Positions 18,544 to 27,592 of a stretch of 64,000 nucleotides of DNA are shown one piece after another. The DNA is from Cellulomonas sp. JZ18 (GTDB lineage: Bacteria; Actinomycetota; Actinomycetes; Actinomycetales; Cellulomonadaceae). The position numbers were made by a program, and so were the translations under genes. The stretch lies in the NCBI RefSeq assembly GCF_009720485.1, contig NZ_CP045245.1, positions 3,224,001 to 3,288,000 on the forward strand, given 5' to 3'. The notes beneath the pieces are model-generated. The model made no database searches. It was not told the origin of the DNA and saw nothing but the letters and a program-made list of their open reading frames with translations. How positions within the stretch are numbered: position 1 is the first letter of the stretch; every line of letters begins with the position of its first letter.

Positions 18544-19025
18544 CAGCTCACCAGGGCCTGCGTCGCGGACTCCTTGAGCTTGCCGTTCGCCCACTTCATC
18601 TGCCGCACCGTCTCCGGGTGGCACCGCTGAGCGAGCCCGAGCAGGTCGGTGTGCCGGATGCCCTGCGCCGCCTGGGCGACGAGCTCCCAGTCGACGGACA
18701 CGCCCGCCGCCTTGAGGTACAGCCCGCGCAGGTCGCGCAGCAGCAGCAGGTCGGCGGTCGAGGTGCGCCCCACCAGCTCGGCGGACCGCTCGAGCGCCCG
18801 CTTCGCCAGGCTGGGCATGCCGTGCGGCTCCGGGTCCAGGTCCTCGCCGTAGCGGCCGGCGACCGCGGCGATCTCCCGCACGTGCTGCTGGGACCACCGG
18901 GCCAGGTCCTGCGCGACGTGGAAGATCTCGTGGTCGACGCGGTGGCGGTCCGCCACCTGCAGCAGCTCGTGCCCGAGGTCGTCCTCGGAGCGGTGCAGCT
19001 CGCGCAGGGCGAGTCCGATCTTCAT
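18543..19025 (-). CDS. Hypothetical helical protein partnered with the molybdopterin oxidoreductase
   Basis: A 160-aa, almost entirely alpha-helical protein, rich in His and Glu (ELHRSEDDLGHELLQVADRH, DHEIFHVAQDLARWSQQHV). Repeated E/H pairs on predicted helices suggest a four-helix, ferritin-like metal or haem site, but no family is recognised with certainty. Its ATG overlaps the oxidoreductase stop (ATGA) and its stop overlaps the membrane-protein start (TGATG), so the three products are made together. It may be a dedicated electron-transfer or maturation partner. Confidence 0.6.
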   Translation of the reverse strand: MKIGLALRELHRSEDDLGHELLQVADRHRVDHEIFHVAQDLARWSQQHVREIAAVAGRYGEDLDPEPHGMPSLAKRALERSAELVGRTSTADLLLLRDLRGLYLKAAGVSVDWELVAQAAQGIRHTDLLGLAQRCHPETVRQMKWANGKLKESATQALVS

Positions 19026-21472
19026 CGCGCCTCCTCCAGCACGTGCTCGACGACGGTGCGCGGCCCCCGGGTCGGCGGCAGCGACGCCCGCACGGGCGAC
19101 GACGCCGTCGTCGTCGGCGCGGGCGACGCCGTCCCGTCGGCGCGCTCCACGAGCCGGATCGCGGCCGCGGCCGTCTTGAAGATCGGCTGCTTCGACGCCG
19201 GGTCCCACTCGGTGATGGTCAGCTCGTTGGCGGCACGCCCCTGCCCGTCGGGCTCGTGCCCACCCGGGGTGTCCCAGTAGCCGTAGTGGAACGGCAGGAA
19301 CAGCACGCCGGCACGGATGCCGGACACGCGTACGCGGGCCCGCACCGACCCGCGGGGCGTCGACACCTCCGTCAGGTCGCCCTCCGCGAGCCCGAACGCG
19401 TCCGCGTCGTGCTCCGACACCTCCACCCAGACGTCCGGCGCGGCCGACGCCAGCTCCGGCGCCCGGCCCGTCTTCGTGCGGGTGTGGAAGTGGTAGACCG
19501 TCCGCCCGGTCGCCAGCTGCAGCGGGAAGTCCTCGCTCGGCACCTCGTGCGGAGGCAGGTACCGCGCCGCCTTGATGACCGCACGCCCCTGCGGGTTCAT
19601 GGCCTTGTACTCGGTCGGCTCGACCGGTGCGCCGGTGACGAGGTCGCGCCCGTAGCTCTCGCACACGTCCGGGTGGGCGAAGAACCGGCCGTCCGCGTAG
19701 AGGCGCTCGGTGCCGTCGGGGTGCTCGTCGTCGCACGGCCACGGGATGCCGCTGCCGCCGCGCAGCTTCGCGTACGTCAGGCCGGTGTAGTCGCACGGCC
19801 GTCCGCGCGTGCACTCCTTCCACGCCTCGAACGCGGACTCGGGGTCGTGCCACTTCACCAGCGGCTGGCCGTCCTTGTCGCGCAGGTCCATGCGGTGCGC
19901 GAAGTCGACGAGGATGTCGAGGTCGGCGCGCGCCTCCCCCGGTGGGTCGACCGCCTTCTCCGACAGGTGCACGGTGCGGTCCGCGTTCGTGAACGTGCCG
20001 GTCTTCTCGCCCCACGTCGCCGCGGGCAGGACCACGTCGGCGAGCTGCGCCGTCTCCGTGAGGAAGAGGTCCTGCACCACGAGGAACAGCCGCTCCTGCG
20101 ACAGGACCGAGCGGATGCGCGCGAGCTCGGGCAGCGAGACGGCGGGGTTGGTGCCCGTCACCCACATCATGCGGATGGACCCCTCCTCGACGTACCGCAC
20201 CATCTGCATGACGTGCGTCGGCGGCGAGTAGTGCGGGATGTCCATCGGGTCGACGTTCCAGACGCGCGCAAGATCCTGGACGTGCGCGTCGTTGGACCAG
20301 TTGCGGAACGCCGGCAGGTCGCCGTCGGCCCCGCACTCGCGCGTGTTCTGGGCGCTCGGCTGGCCGTTCATCTGCAGCAGGCCGCACCCGGGCCGCCCGA
20401 GCATGCCCCGCACGAGGTGCAGGTTGTTCACCTGGACCGCCGCCGCCGTCGCCTGGTGGGACTGGTAGAAGCCCTGCAGGACGGTGGACGTCAGCCGCTC
20501 GGCCGTGCCGAGCAGGCGCGCGGCCTCGCGGATGCGGGCGGCCGGGACGTCGCAGATGCGCTCGACCACGTCGGGCGGGTACTCCCGCACGGCCTTCTCG
20601 AGCTCCTCGAATCCGACCGTGTGGGCGTCGACGTACTCCCGGTCGACCCAGCCGTTGGCGAGGACCTCGTGCAGCAGCCCGTTCATCAGGGCGACGTTGG
20701 TGCCCAGCCGCGGCGCGAGGTGCACCGTCGCGGCGCGCGCGACGGGCGTGAGCCGGGGGTCGACGCAGACGACGGCGGGCGGGTCGTCGCCGGCGAGGCG
20801 GTCGAGCACGCGCATCCACGTCACGGACTGCGTCTCGGCCATGTTGTTGCCGAACAGCGCGATGACGTCGGCGTGGTCGATGTCGGCGAACGACCCCGGC
20901 TGCCCGTCGCACGCGAACGACTCCTTGAGCGCGGCCGCGGCCGTGGCGGTGCACAGCCGGGTGTTGCCGTCGACGTGGTTGGTGCCCAGGCCCCCGTGCG
21001 CGATCACGCCGAGCGTGTAGTACTCCTCCGCGAACAGCTGACCGGTCGTGTAGAAGCCGACGGCGCTCGCGCCCTGCTCGGCCAGCAGCTCCTTCGTCCG
21101 TGAGACGACGCGCTCCATCGCGGTGTCCCAGTCGGTCTCGACGAGCTCGCCGTCCACCCGGACCAGCGGCCGCGTCAACCGGTCGCGCGAGCCGTTGGCC
21201 TGCCAGCCGAACAGGTCCTTCACGTCGACGCGACCGCGGTTGACCCGGTCCACCGCCCGCCCCCGCACGCCGACGACCCGGCCGTCCTTGACGGCGATGT
21301 CGAGCGCGTCGCCGTTGGAGTGCAGGATCGAGGCCGTCTGCACCCAGCGGTCGACGTCCTGCGGGGCGACGCCCTCGGCGAGGTGCATGTCGACGCGCTG
21401 CGGCCACGGCGTGCCGGGCGCGTACGGGGTGCGGGTGCCCCAGGGGTCGGCGATGCGGTCGACGTGAGCCAT
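19022..21472 (-). CDS. Molybdopterin oxidoreductase (nitrate reductase-like) lacking the 4Fe-4S ligands
   Basis: An 816-aa protein of the assimilatory nitrate reductase/formate dehydrogenase superfamily. NTRLCTATAAAALKES has the Mo-ligating Cys (Cys174), and the C-terminal molybdopterin dinucleotide-binding domain (LATGRTVYHFHTRTKTGR, ANELTITEWDP) is complete. Normally the N-terminus has a CxxCxxxC cluster motif. Here the equivalent segment reads VQTASILHSNGDALDIAVKD (from residue 44) with no cysteine at all. The alignment around it is otherwise good, so this is a substitution, not a truncation. It therefore probably has no FS cluster. ATG 21472 follows GGAGG at good spacing. No signal peptide is seen, so cytoplasmic. 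Confidence 0.88.
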   Translation of the reverse strand: MAHVDRIADPWGTRTPYAPGTPWPQRVDMHLAEGVAPQDVDRWVQTASILHSNGDALDIAVKDGRVVGVRGRAVDRVNRGRVDVKDLFGWQANGSRDRLTRPLVRVDGELVETDWDTAMERVVSRTKELLAEQGASAVGFYTTGQLFAEEYYTLGVIAHGGLGTNHVDGNTRLCTATAAAALKESFACDGQPGSFADIDHADVIALFGNNMAETQSVTWMRVLDRLAGDDPPAVVCVDPRLTPVARAATVHLAPRLGTNVALMNGLLHEVLANGWVDREYVDAHTVGFEELEKAVREYPPDVVERICDVPAARIREAARLLGTAERLTSTVLQGFYQSHQATAAAVQVNNLHLVRGMLGRPGCGLLQMNGQPSAQNTRECGADGDLPAFRNWSNDAHVQDLARVWNVDPMDIPHYSPPTHVMQMVRYVEEGSIRMMWVTGTNPAVSLPELARIRSVLSQERLFLVVQDLFLTETAQLADVVLPAATWGEKTGTFTNADRTVHLSEKAVDPPGEARADLDILVDFAHRMDLRDKDGQPLVKWHDPESAFEAWKECTRGRPCDYTGLTYAKLRGGSGIPWPCDDEHPDGTERLYADGRFFAHPDVCESYGRDLVTGAPVEPTEYKAMNPQGRAVIKAARYLPPHEVPSEDFPLQLATGRTVYHFHTRTKTGRAPELASAAPDVWVEVSEHDADAFGLAEGDLTEVSTPRGSVRARVRVSGIRAGVLFLPFHYGYWDTPGGHEPDGQGRAANELTITEWDPASKQPIFKTAAAAIRLVERADGTASPAPTTTASSPVRASLPPTRGPRTVVEHVLEEAR

Positions 21473-21600
21473 CGGATCCTCCCGGTGGTGGACGGCTGGC
21501 ACGCCCGCGGCCCGGACGACCGTGCGGGTCGGCGCCGTCCCACGCTGCACCCGTGACGGCGTGCCCGCCACCGGCGAGCGCGAGCGCACCGCCGCCCTCG

Positions 21601-21894
21601 TCAGTCCGCGGGCTCGTCCAGCGTCCGCCGGGTGACCATCGCCTGGCCGACGACGAGCAGCGCGAAGCCCCACAGCGCGTACCGGTCGGAGGCGGCCGAG
21701 GCCTGCGCGAACGACTGGGTGGCGGCCGCCTGCCCCTTCGCGATCGCGTTCCAGTTCAGCGCCGCGACGAGGTTGCCCAGGCCGACGGCCGTGACGATCC
21801 CGCCCGGCGACACCCAGCGCCACGCCCACCGGCGCGCCCAGCGCGCCCAGGCGCCCGCCGCCGTCGTCGTGCTCCCGCCGCCGTCCTGGTGCAC
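21601..21894 (-). CDS. Small membrane protein, function unknown
   Basis: A 97-aa protein with two hydrophobic segments (SPGGIVTAVGLGNLVAALNW and RYALWGFALLVVGQAMV) and a short basic N-terminus. GTG 21894 follows an AGGAGG at 4-5 nt, the best start. It is 128 bp upstream of the oxidoreductase on the same strand and may be co-transcribed. No family recognised. Confidence 0.6.
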   Translation of the reverse strand: MHQDGGGSTTTAAGAWARWARRWAWRWVSPGGIVTAVGLGNLVAALNWNAIAKGQAAATQSFAQASAASDRYALWGFALLVVGQAMVTRRTLDEPAD

Positions 21895-22001
21895 GGTGCC
21901 TCCTCGTCGTGGCGCGTCGTGGCGCGACCCTAACCGGTCGCGGTCGCGCCGGGGCCTCGTCGTGGTGCCCCGGCGCGACCGGCGCGTGACCGGACGCCCC
22001 C

Positions 22002-23834
22002 TCAGTTCGGGGCGTGCACCCCGTCGGCGGGGTTCGACCCGTGGTCGCGCGTGGCGCCGCGCACGTACATCGACGACGGCGTGCTGCCCGCGAACCGCTG
22101 CGCGATCGACCCGGCGAACGGCGTGGTCGAGGCGTTCTGCCCGAGGGCGTCGGTGTACACCGTCGTCGGGGCGGTCGTCCGCACCGAGAACGTGCCCGGC
22201 CGCATCTGGCGGATGGTGCCCTTGAACGGCGACGCGACGTCGTCCCACGCCACCTGCGCGCCCGTCCGCTGCGTGGTGCGGCGCGCCATGTCGCAGAAGG
22301 CGCCCGGCACGCCGAGGTAGCAGGCGTCGACCGTGCGGGCCAGCCGGTTCGGCCTGCTCGCGTCGTGGTACCGGCTCGGGTTCAGCACGTAGAACAGCGG
22401 GGACAGCCGGAACGTCACCTCGGGCGTCGACAGCCGCACGTCCGAGAACCAGAACTCGTGCAGGTCGAACGCGTCGAACGCCGCACCGCCGAGGATCGCG
22501 TCGACGCAGGACGCGTCGGTGATGAGCCGGCCCAGCGAGCGGGTGTCCGACGGGGAGTCGGCGGGCGTGGCGGTGCCGACCTGGGTGAACGTGCCGCCGA
22601 GCGGGCCCGGGCAGTCGGTGCTGCCGAAGCCGCCCGGACGGCCCAGCGGGATCAGCGCGCTGTACCGCACCTGCGAGGTCTGCCCGCCCTGCGTGCAGTC
22701 GGCGGCGAGCAGCAGCTCGTGCAGGTTGTTGGTGAAGGCGTCCGGCGAGTGCGTGCCCTGGTGGAACTTCAGCAGGACGTCGCAGGTGCCGACCGTGGCA
22801 CCGGACGGCGCGTCCACCGCGATGCCGGTGTCGCCCTCGATCACCGCGACGTCGTCGGCCGCGAAGACCTTGTGCCCCACGTGGTCCTCGTGCCGGTGCG
22901 AGGACGTGGCGGTCCGGGCGAGGACCTCGCTGGTGTAGGCGAACGCGGGCCAGCCGGTCTCGCGGAACAGGACGGACGTGCGCGGGTCGTCGCCGTGCTC
23001 GTGGCCGAACGTGCAGCCGCTCGCGTCACGCGCCGGGTGCCACGTCGGGTACACCTTCCCGTCCGGGCCGTAGGTCCAGTACCGGGCGTGCACCTCCACC
23101 GAGCACTCCCCCGCCCGCGGGTTGTAGCCCGATGCCGACGCCGTCTGCAGCATCGTGTACGCGTGGCTCAGCGTCGCGCCCGCGGGCGGGAGCGACGTGC
23201 CCCAGCCCGGTGCCGACGGCGGCGTCACCGGCGGCAGCGTGCCGGGGACCGGAGCGGTGGGCGCCGGGGTCGTCGGCGCGGGAGCCGGCGTGGTCGGCGC
23301 GGGAGCCGTCGGTGCCGGAGCCGGCGACGTCGGTCGCGGAGCCGGGGCGGGCGACGTCGGCGCCGGGGACGGGACGGACGGCGACGTCGGCGCGGGCGTC
23401 GCCGTCGTCGTGCAGGCCGTGCCGTCGAGCGTGACGGCGGTCGGCAGCGGGTTGCTGCCGGTCCACGTGCCGCTCACCGTGACGGAGGCGGTCCGGCCGG
23501 TGCCGAGGGCGCCGTTGTACGACGCGTTGCGGACGGTGACGCGCGCGCCGTCCTGCGCGACGACGCCGCCGTAGGCCCGCTGGACGCGCTGGCCGGCACC
23601 CGCGGTCCAGCCGAGCGTCCACGAGCGGAGCGCGTCCCCGGTGTTGGTCACGGCGACGTTCGCGACGAACGCGCCGGGCCACTGGGCGGTGACGGTGTAC
23701 GACGCACGGCACGCGGCGGCGGCCTGCGCGCCCGTGGCGGTGACGACCCCGACCGCGGTCGCGGTGACGGCGGCGAGGGAGAGGAGTGCGGCGACGGCGC
23801 GACGGCGCGGTCGCACGCCGGAAGGCATGGACAT
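22002..23834 (-). CDS. Secreted CBM2 protein with an uncharacterised His-rich C-terminal domain
   Basis: A 610-aa exported protein. Residues 1-39 are a signal peptide (basic start, hydrophobic core, AQAAA). Residues 41-140 form a family 2 carbohydrate-binding module (RASYTVTAQWPGAFVANVAV, paired Cys at both ends), which binds cellulose or xylan. A Pro/Thr/Ala linker of about 85 residues follows. The C-terminal ~370 residues contain CTFGHEHGDDPR and HRHEDHVGHKVF, His/Asp clusters that look like metal ligands, and six or more Cys. I do not recognise the domain as a glycosidase, esterase or LPMO. It probably acts on plant polymer outside the cell, but the reaction is unknown. Start ATG 23834; an upstream extension lacks a signal. 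Confidence 0.82.
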   Translation of the reverse strand: MSMPSGVRPRRRAVAALLSLAAVTATAVGVVTATGAQAAAACRASYTVTAQWPGAFVANVAVTNTGDALRSWTLGWTAGAGQRVQRAYGGVVAQDGARVTVRNASYNGALGTGRTASVTVSGTWTGSNPLPTAVTLDGTACTTTATPAPTSPSVPSPAPTSPAPAPRPTSPAPAPTAPAPTTPAPAPTTPAPTAPVPGTLPPVTPPSAPGWGTSLPPAGATLSHAYTMLQTASASGYNPRAGECSVEVHARYWTYGPDGKVYPTWHPARDASGCTFGHEHGDDPRTSVLFRETGWPAFAYTSEVLARTATSSHRHEDHVGHKVFAADDVAVIEGDTGIAVDAPSGATVGTCDVLLKFHQGTHSPDAFTNNLHELLLAADCTQGGQTSQVRYSALIPLGRPGGFGSTDCPGPLGGTFTQVGTATPADSPSDTRSLGRLITDASCVDAILGGAAFDAFDLHEFWFSDVRLSTPEVTFRLSPLFYVLNPSRYHDASRPNRLARTVDACYLGVPGAFCDMARRTTQRTGAQVAWDDVASPFKGTIRQMRPGTFSVRTTAPTTVYTDALGQNASTTPFAGSIAQRFAGSTPSSMYVRGATRDHGSNPADGVHAPN

Positions 23835-24013
23835 GCGGTGAGTTCCCTGGTTCGTGAGGAGGATCGGTGTCGCGCTCCGGGCGTCACCGACTCGTCGTGC
23901 ACAGGGTCGCCCCCCGCTGAGCACCGACTCGCGCGGTCACGGTAACCGGGCGAATCCGGCAGCTGAAGGGGGTGTACCGATTCGTCCCGAGGTGAGGTGC
24001 GCCACGTGCGGCG
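23835..24013. other. Intergenic between the GH13 gene and the CBM2 gene
   Basis: About 180 bases holding the end of the sugar cassette and the promoter region of the CBM2 gene. No strong hairpin or operator is evident; a weak GGGAACTCACC precedes the CBM2 ATG. Confidence 0.4.
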
Positions 24014-25711
24014 CTACGCGACGGCGAGCCAGGCGGCGCAGTCCGGCCCGACGACGCCCGCCGCCGCGCCGTCCGCGTCGCTGCGCAGCAGCACCGTCGC
24101 ACCCTCCGGCACGGCGACGGGCCCCTCGCCGAGGTTGACGACGACGAGCACGTCGCCGTTGCGGAACGCCAGCACGTGCCGCGGGTCCGTGCCGTCCACC
24201 TGCGCCCACGCGAGCGTCCCGCGGCCCAGCGCCCGCTCGCGCCGGCACCGGATCGCGTCGCGGTACAGCGCGAGCGTCGACGACGCGTCCTCGTCCTGGA
24301 CGTCCACCGCGAGCGCCGCCCAGTCGTCCGGCTGCGGCAGCCACGTGCGGCCCGTCGGCCCGAAGCCGAACCCGGGCCGGCCGGCCTCCCACGGCAGCGG
24401 CACCCGGCACCCGTCGCGCCCCCGCTCGCGGCCCCCCGAGCGGAACCACATCGGGTCCTGACGGAGCGCGTCCGGCAGGGTCGTGTGCTCCGGCAGCCCG
24501 AGCTCCTCGCCCTGGTAGAGGTACGCGGACCCGGGCAGGGCGAGCATGAGCAGCGCCGCGGCCCGCGCGCGGCGCAGGCCGAGGGCGGCGTCGGGCTGCG
24601 GGTCGTCCGCGCCGATGCCGTTGGGCGAGCGGCCGGTGTCGATCCACCCCAGCAGCGAGGCGTGCCGCACCACGTCGTGGTTCGACAGCACCCAGGTGGT
24701 GGGCGCGCCGACGGCGCCGTCGGCCTCGAGGGACACCGTGATGACGCGGCGCAGCGCCTCGGCGTCCCACCGGCACTGCAGGAACGGGAAGTTGAACGCC
24801 TGCTGCATCTCGTCCGGGCGGACGTACCGCGCGGCGCGCTCGGCGGGCTCCACGCACGCCTCGCCGACCATCGCCCGGTCACCCGGGTAGGACGCGAGCA
24901 GGCGGTTCCACGACCGGTAGATCTCGTGCACGCCGTCCTGGTCGAACATCGGGCCGAGGTCGACCACCTCCGAACCGGGGGCGTGCGCGCTGCCGCCCAT
25001 GACCATCGCGGTCGCGCCGCCGTCCCAGTCCGGCAGGCCCTCGGCCTTCACCAGCCCGTGCGCGACGTCGACGCGGAAGCCGTCGACGCCGCGGTCCAGC
25101 CAGAACCGCAGCACGTCCTCGAAGCGGGTGCGCACGAGCGGGCTGTCCCAGTCGAGGTCGGGCTGCCGGGCGTCGAACGTGTGCAGGTACCACTGGCCGG
25201 CGTCCTCGCCGCGGCCGGTCAGGGCGTCGACGCGCGTCCACGCCGGCCCGCCGAACACCGACTGCCAGTTGTTCGGCGGCTCCCCGCCGTCCGGGCCGGT
25301 GCCCGGGCGGATCAGGTAGACGCCGCGCCGGGCGCTGCCGACCGGTGCCGCGAGCGCGTCGCGGAACCACGGGTGCGCGTCGCTCGTGTGGTTCGGCACC
25401 AGGTCGACGATGACGCGCAGCCCCCGCGCGTGGGCCCGCGCCAGCAGCGCGTCGAGGTCCGCGAGCGTCCCGAGCGCCGGGTCGACGTCGCAGTAGTCCG
25501 CCACGTCGTACCCGCCGTCCGCCTGCGGGGACGGGTAGAACGGCGATAGCCACAGCGCGTCGACGCCCAGGCGCACCAGGTGGTCGAGGCGCTGCACGAT
25601 CCCGGGCAGGTCCCCCACGCCGTCGCCGTCGGAGTCCGCGAACGACTTGGGGTAGACCTGGTAGATGACGGCGTCGCGCCACCAGGGCGCGGCGTCCGCC
25701 GGCCGGCCCAC
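24014..25711 (-). CDS. GH13 alpha-glucosidase
   Basis: A 565-aa cytoplasmic glycoside hydrolase. The (beta/alpha)8 motifs are all present: VIYQVYPKSFADSDGDGVGD, VDLVPNHTSD, GFRVDVAHG with nucleophile Asp215, MVGEACVEP with acid/base Glu284, and LSNHDVVRH with Asp346. VPNHTS and the length suit alpha-glucosidase or oligo-1,6-glucosidase subfamilies, not secreted amylases. It is the last gene of the uptake cassette, so it splits the imported alpha-glucoside inside the cell. GTG 25711 chosen: it follows GGGGGCG and lies 27 bp past the upstream permease stop. Confidence 0.92.
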   Translation of the reverse strand: MGRPADAAPWWRDAVIYQVYPKSFADSDGDGVGDLPGIVQRLDHLVRLGVDALWLSPFYPSPQADGGYDVADYCDVDPALGTLADLDALLARAHARGLRVIVDLVPNHTSDAHPWFRDALAAPVGSARRGVYLIRPGTGPDGGEPPNNWQSVFGGPAWTRVDALTGRGEDAGQWYLHTFDARQPDLDWDSPLVRTRFEDVLRFWLDRGVDGFRVDVAHGLVKAEGLPDWDGGATAMVMGGSAHAPGSEVVDLGPMFDQDGVHEIYRSWNRLLASYPGDRAMVGEACVEPAERAARYVRPDEMQQAFNFPFLQCRWDAEALRRVITVSLEADGAVGAPTTWVLSNHDVVRHASLLGWIDTGRSPNGIGADDPQPDAALGLRRARAAALLMLALPGSAYLYQGEELGLPEHTTLPDALRQDPMWFRSGGRERGRDGCRVPLPWEAGRPGFGFGPTGRTWLPQPDDWAALAVDVQDEDASSTLALYRDAIRCRRERALGRGTLAWAQVDGTDPRHVLAFRNGDVLVVVNLGEGPVAVPEGATVLLRSDADGAAAGVVGPDCAAWLAVA

Positions 25712-25737
25712 GTCCGCCCCCGGTCCCGTCGCCGCCG

Positions 25738-26637
25738 CTACTTGATCGCGCCCTGCGTCACGCCCGCCATCACCCAGCGCTGCGTGAACAGGTAGACGAC
25801 GATCGCCGGCGCCATGGCCATGAGGTAGGACGCGAACGCGACGTTGTAGTTGCTGCTGAACTGCGTCTGGAACACGCTCTGCAGCACCGGCAGGGTCTGC
25901 AGCGTCGAGTCCGCGGTGATGAGCGACGGCATCATGAAGTCGTTCCACGAGGCGAGGAACGCGAAGATCGCGACCGTCGCGGCCATGGGCGCCATCATCG
26001 GGAACACGATGCGCCGGAACACCGTCCACGTCGACGCGCCCTCCAGCTTCGCGCTCTCCTCGAGCTCCTCGGGCAGCCCGCGCACGAACGCCGTGAACAG
26101 CAGCACGCTGAACGACAGCTGGAACATCACGTGCAGCAGCGCGACCCCGACCGGGTTGTCGAGGTTCACCATCCCCGTCAGCTTCACCTGGGAGAGCGCG
26201 AGCACGGGGAACGGCAGGAACATCGCGGCGAGCAGGTAGAAGAACGACGCCCGGAAGAACCGCCGGTCCCAGTTGCGCGCGATCGCGTACGCCGCCATCG
26301 AGGCGAGCGCGACCGTCCCCAGGACGGTGACCGTGGTGACGAACACCGAGATCGCGAAGCCGCGCGGGAAGTTCGTCAGCCGCCACGCCTCCACGAACCC
26401 CTCGACGCTGAACGGTGACGGCAGCGAGAACACCTGCCCGTTCACCGACTGCGCGGTCGTCTTGAAGGCCATCGTGACCGTCGCGTACAGCGGCAGCAGC
26501 ACCGCGACCGTGCACACGAGCAGCACGACGGTGCCGGGCCGGTTCGGGTGCTCCTCCGTGCCCTGCCACACGAGCCGCCGGCGGCGGCGCACCGGCACCT
26601 GCGCCGGGCCGGTGGTGGCGAACGTCTGCTGGGTCAT
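25738..26637 (-). CDS. ABC sugar permease, MalG-like
   Basis: A 299-aa inner-membrane permease of the carbohydrate ABC family CUT1, with six hydrophobic segments and the EAA loop ELEESAKLEGASTWTVFRRI about residues 195-215, which contacts the ATPase. The ATG overlaps the stop of the MalF-like gene (ATGA). The locus has no ATP-binding protein, so a shared MsiK-type ATPase elsewhere probably energises it, as in other actinobacteria. Confidence 0.93.
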   Translation of the reverse strand: MTQQTFATTGPAQVPVRRRRRLVWQGTEEHPNRPGTVVLLVCTVAVLLPLYATVTMAFKTTAQSVNGQVFSLPSPFSVEGFVEAWRLTNFPRGFAISVFVTTVTVLGTVALASMAAYAIARNWDRRFFRASFFYLLAAMFLPFPVLALSQVKLTGMVNLDNPVGVALLHVMFQLSFSVLLFTAFVRGLPEELEESAKLEGASTWTVFRRIVFPMMAPMAATVAIFAFLASWNDFMMPSLITADSTLQTLPVLQSVFQTQFSSNYNVAFASYLMAMAPAIVVYLFTQRWVMAGVTQGAIK

Positions 26638-27568
26638 GAGACCGACGCCTTCCCGCGCGTGACGCGCAGCTGGAGCAGGGCCAGGACGACGGCGATGAGG
26701 AAGAAGATCGTCGCGTTGGCCATCTGGTACGCGTAGTCGCCGCCGGTGAAGCCGGAGAAGATCGTCATCGCGACGCTGCGGGTCGCGGTGCCCGGACCGC
26801 CGTTGGTCAGGCCGACGATGATGTCGTACGCGTTGAGGAAGTTCTTGAAGCCGATGATGACGTTGATGACGACGTACCCCGCGACGAGCGGCAGCGTGAT
26901 CGACACCAGGCGGCGCCACGAGGAGGCGCCGTCCATCGCGGCGGCCTCGTAGACCTCGCCGGGGATCGACAGGATGCCGGCGATGTAGATGAGCAGCGCG
27001 GACGGGATCGCCTGCCACGCGGTGACGAAGACGATCGTGGTCCAGGCGAGGTCCTCGTTCGCGAGCAGGCTCTGCGCGAGCACGTCCGAGCCGATCCGCG
27101 CGCCCAGCTGCGGCAGTGAGTTGGAGAACAGGAACTGGAAGACGTAGGCGATGATGATCCCGGAGATCACCATCGGCAGGACGAAGACGGTGCGCAGCGC
27201 GACCTTGGCGCGGATCCGCGACGTCAGCCCCACGGCCAGCAGGAACGCCACGACGTTCACGACGAGCACCGTGACGAGCGCGAAGCCGATGGTGAACCCG
27301 TACGAGCTGAGGATCGCGGGGTCCGACACCATCGCGACGTAGTTCGTCAGCCCGATGAACCGGAACTCCCCGAACCCGACGGAGTCGGTGAAGCTCAGGG
27401 TGATGCCCATGACCGCCGGGACGGTGATCGCGAGCGTGAACAGCACGAGCGACGGGACGAGGAACAGGTAGAACGTCGCGCCCACGCGGCGCCGGCCGGT
27501 GCGCTCGGGCGGGGCGGGGCACCGCCGCGCGTCCGGGCGCCGGTGGACGGGGCGGTGGTCGTGGCCAT
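26634..27568 (-). CDS. ABC sugar permease, MalF-like (likely one frameshift near the N-terminus)
   Basis: Six-segment CUT1 permease with the EAA loop (GEVYEAAAMDGASSWRRL). A frame open from a GTG at 27596 exists, but its first 40 codons use rare triplets and give an odd His/Arg-rich stretch. ATG 27568 has GGAG eight bases upstream and opens MATTTAPSTGARTRGGAP in a second frame with normal codon use. One missing C/G in the runs at 27507-27519 joins the two into a 311-aa protein. I take ATG 27568 as the true start and the break as another single-base deletion. Confidence 0.85.
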
Positions 27569-27592
27569 GTGCGGTCTCCGGTCTGCCGGCGG

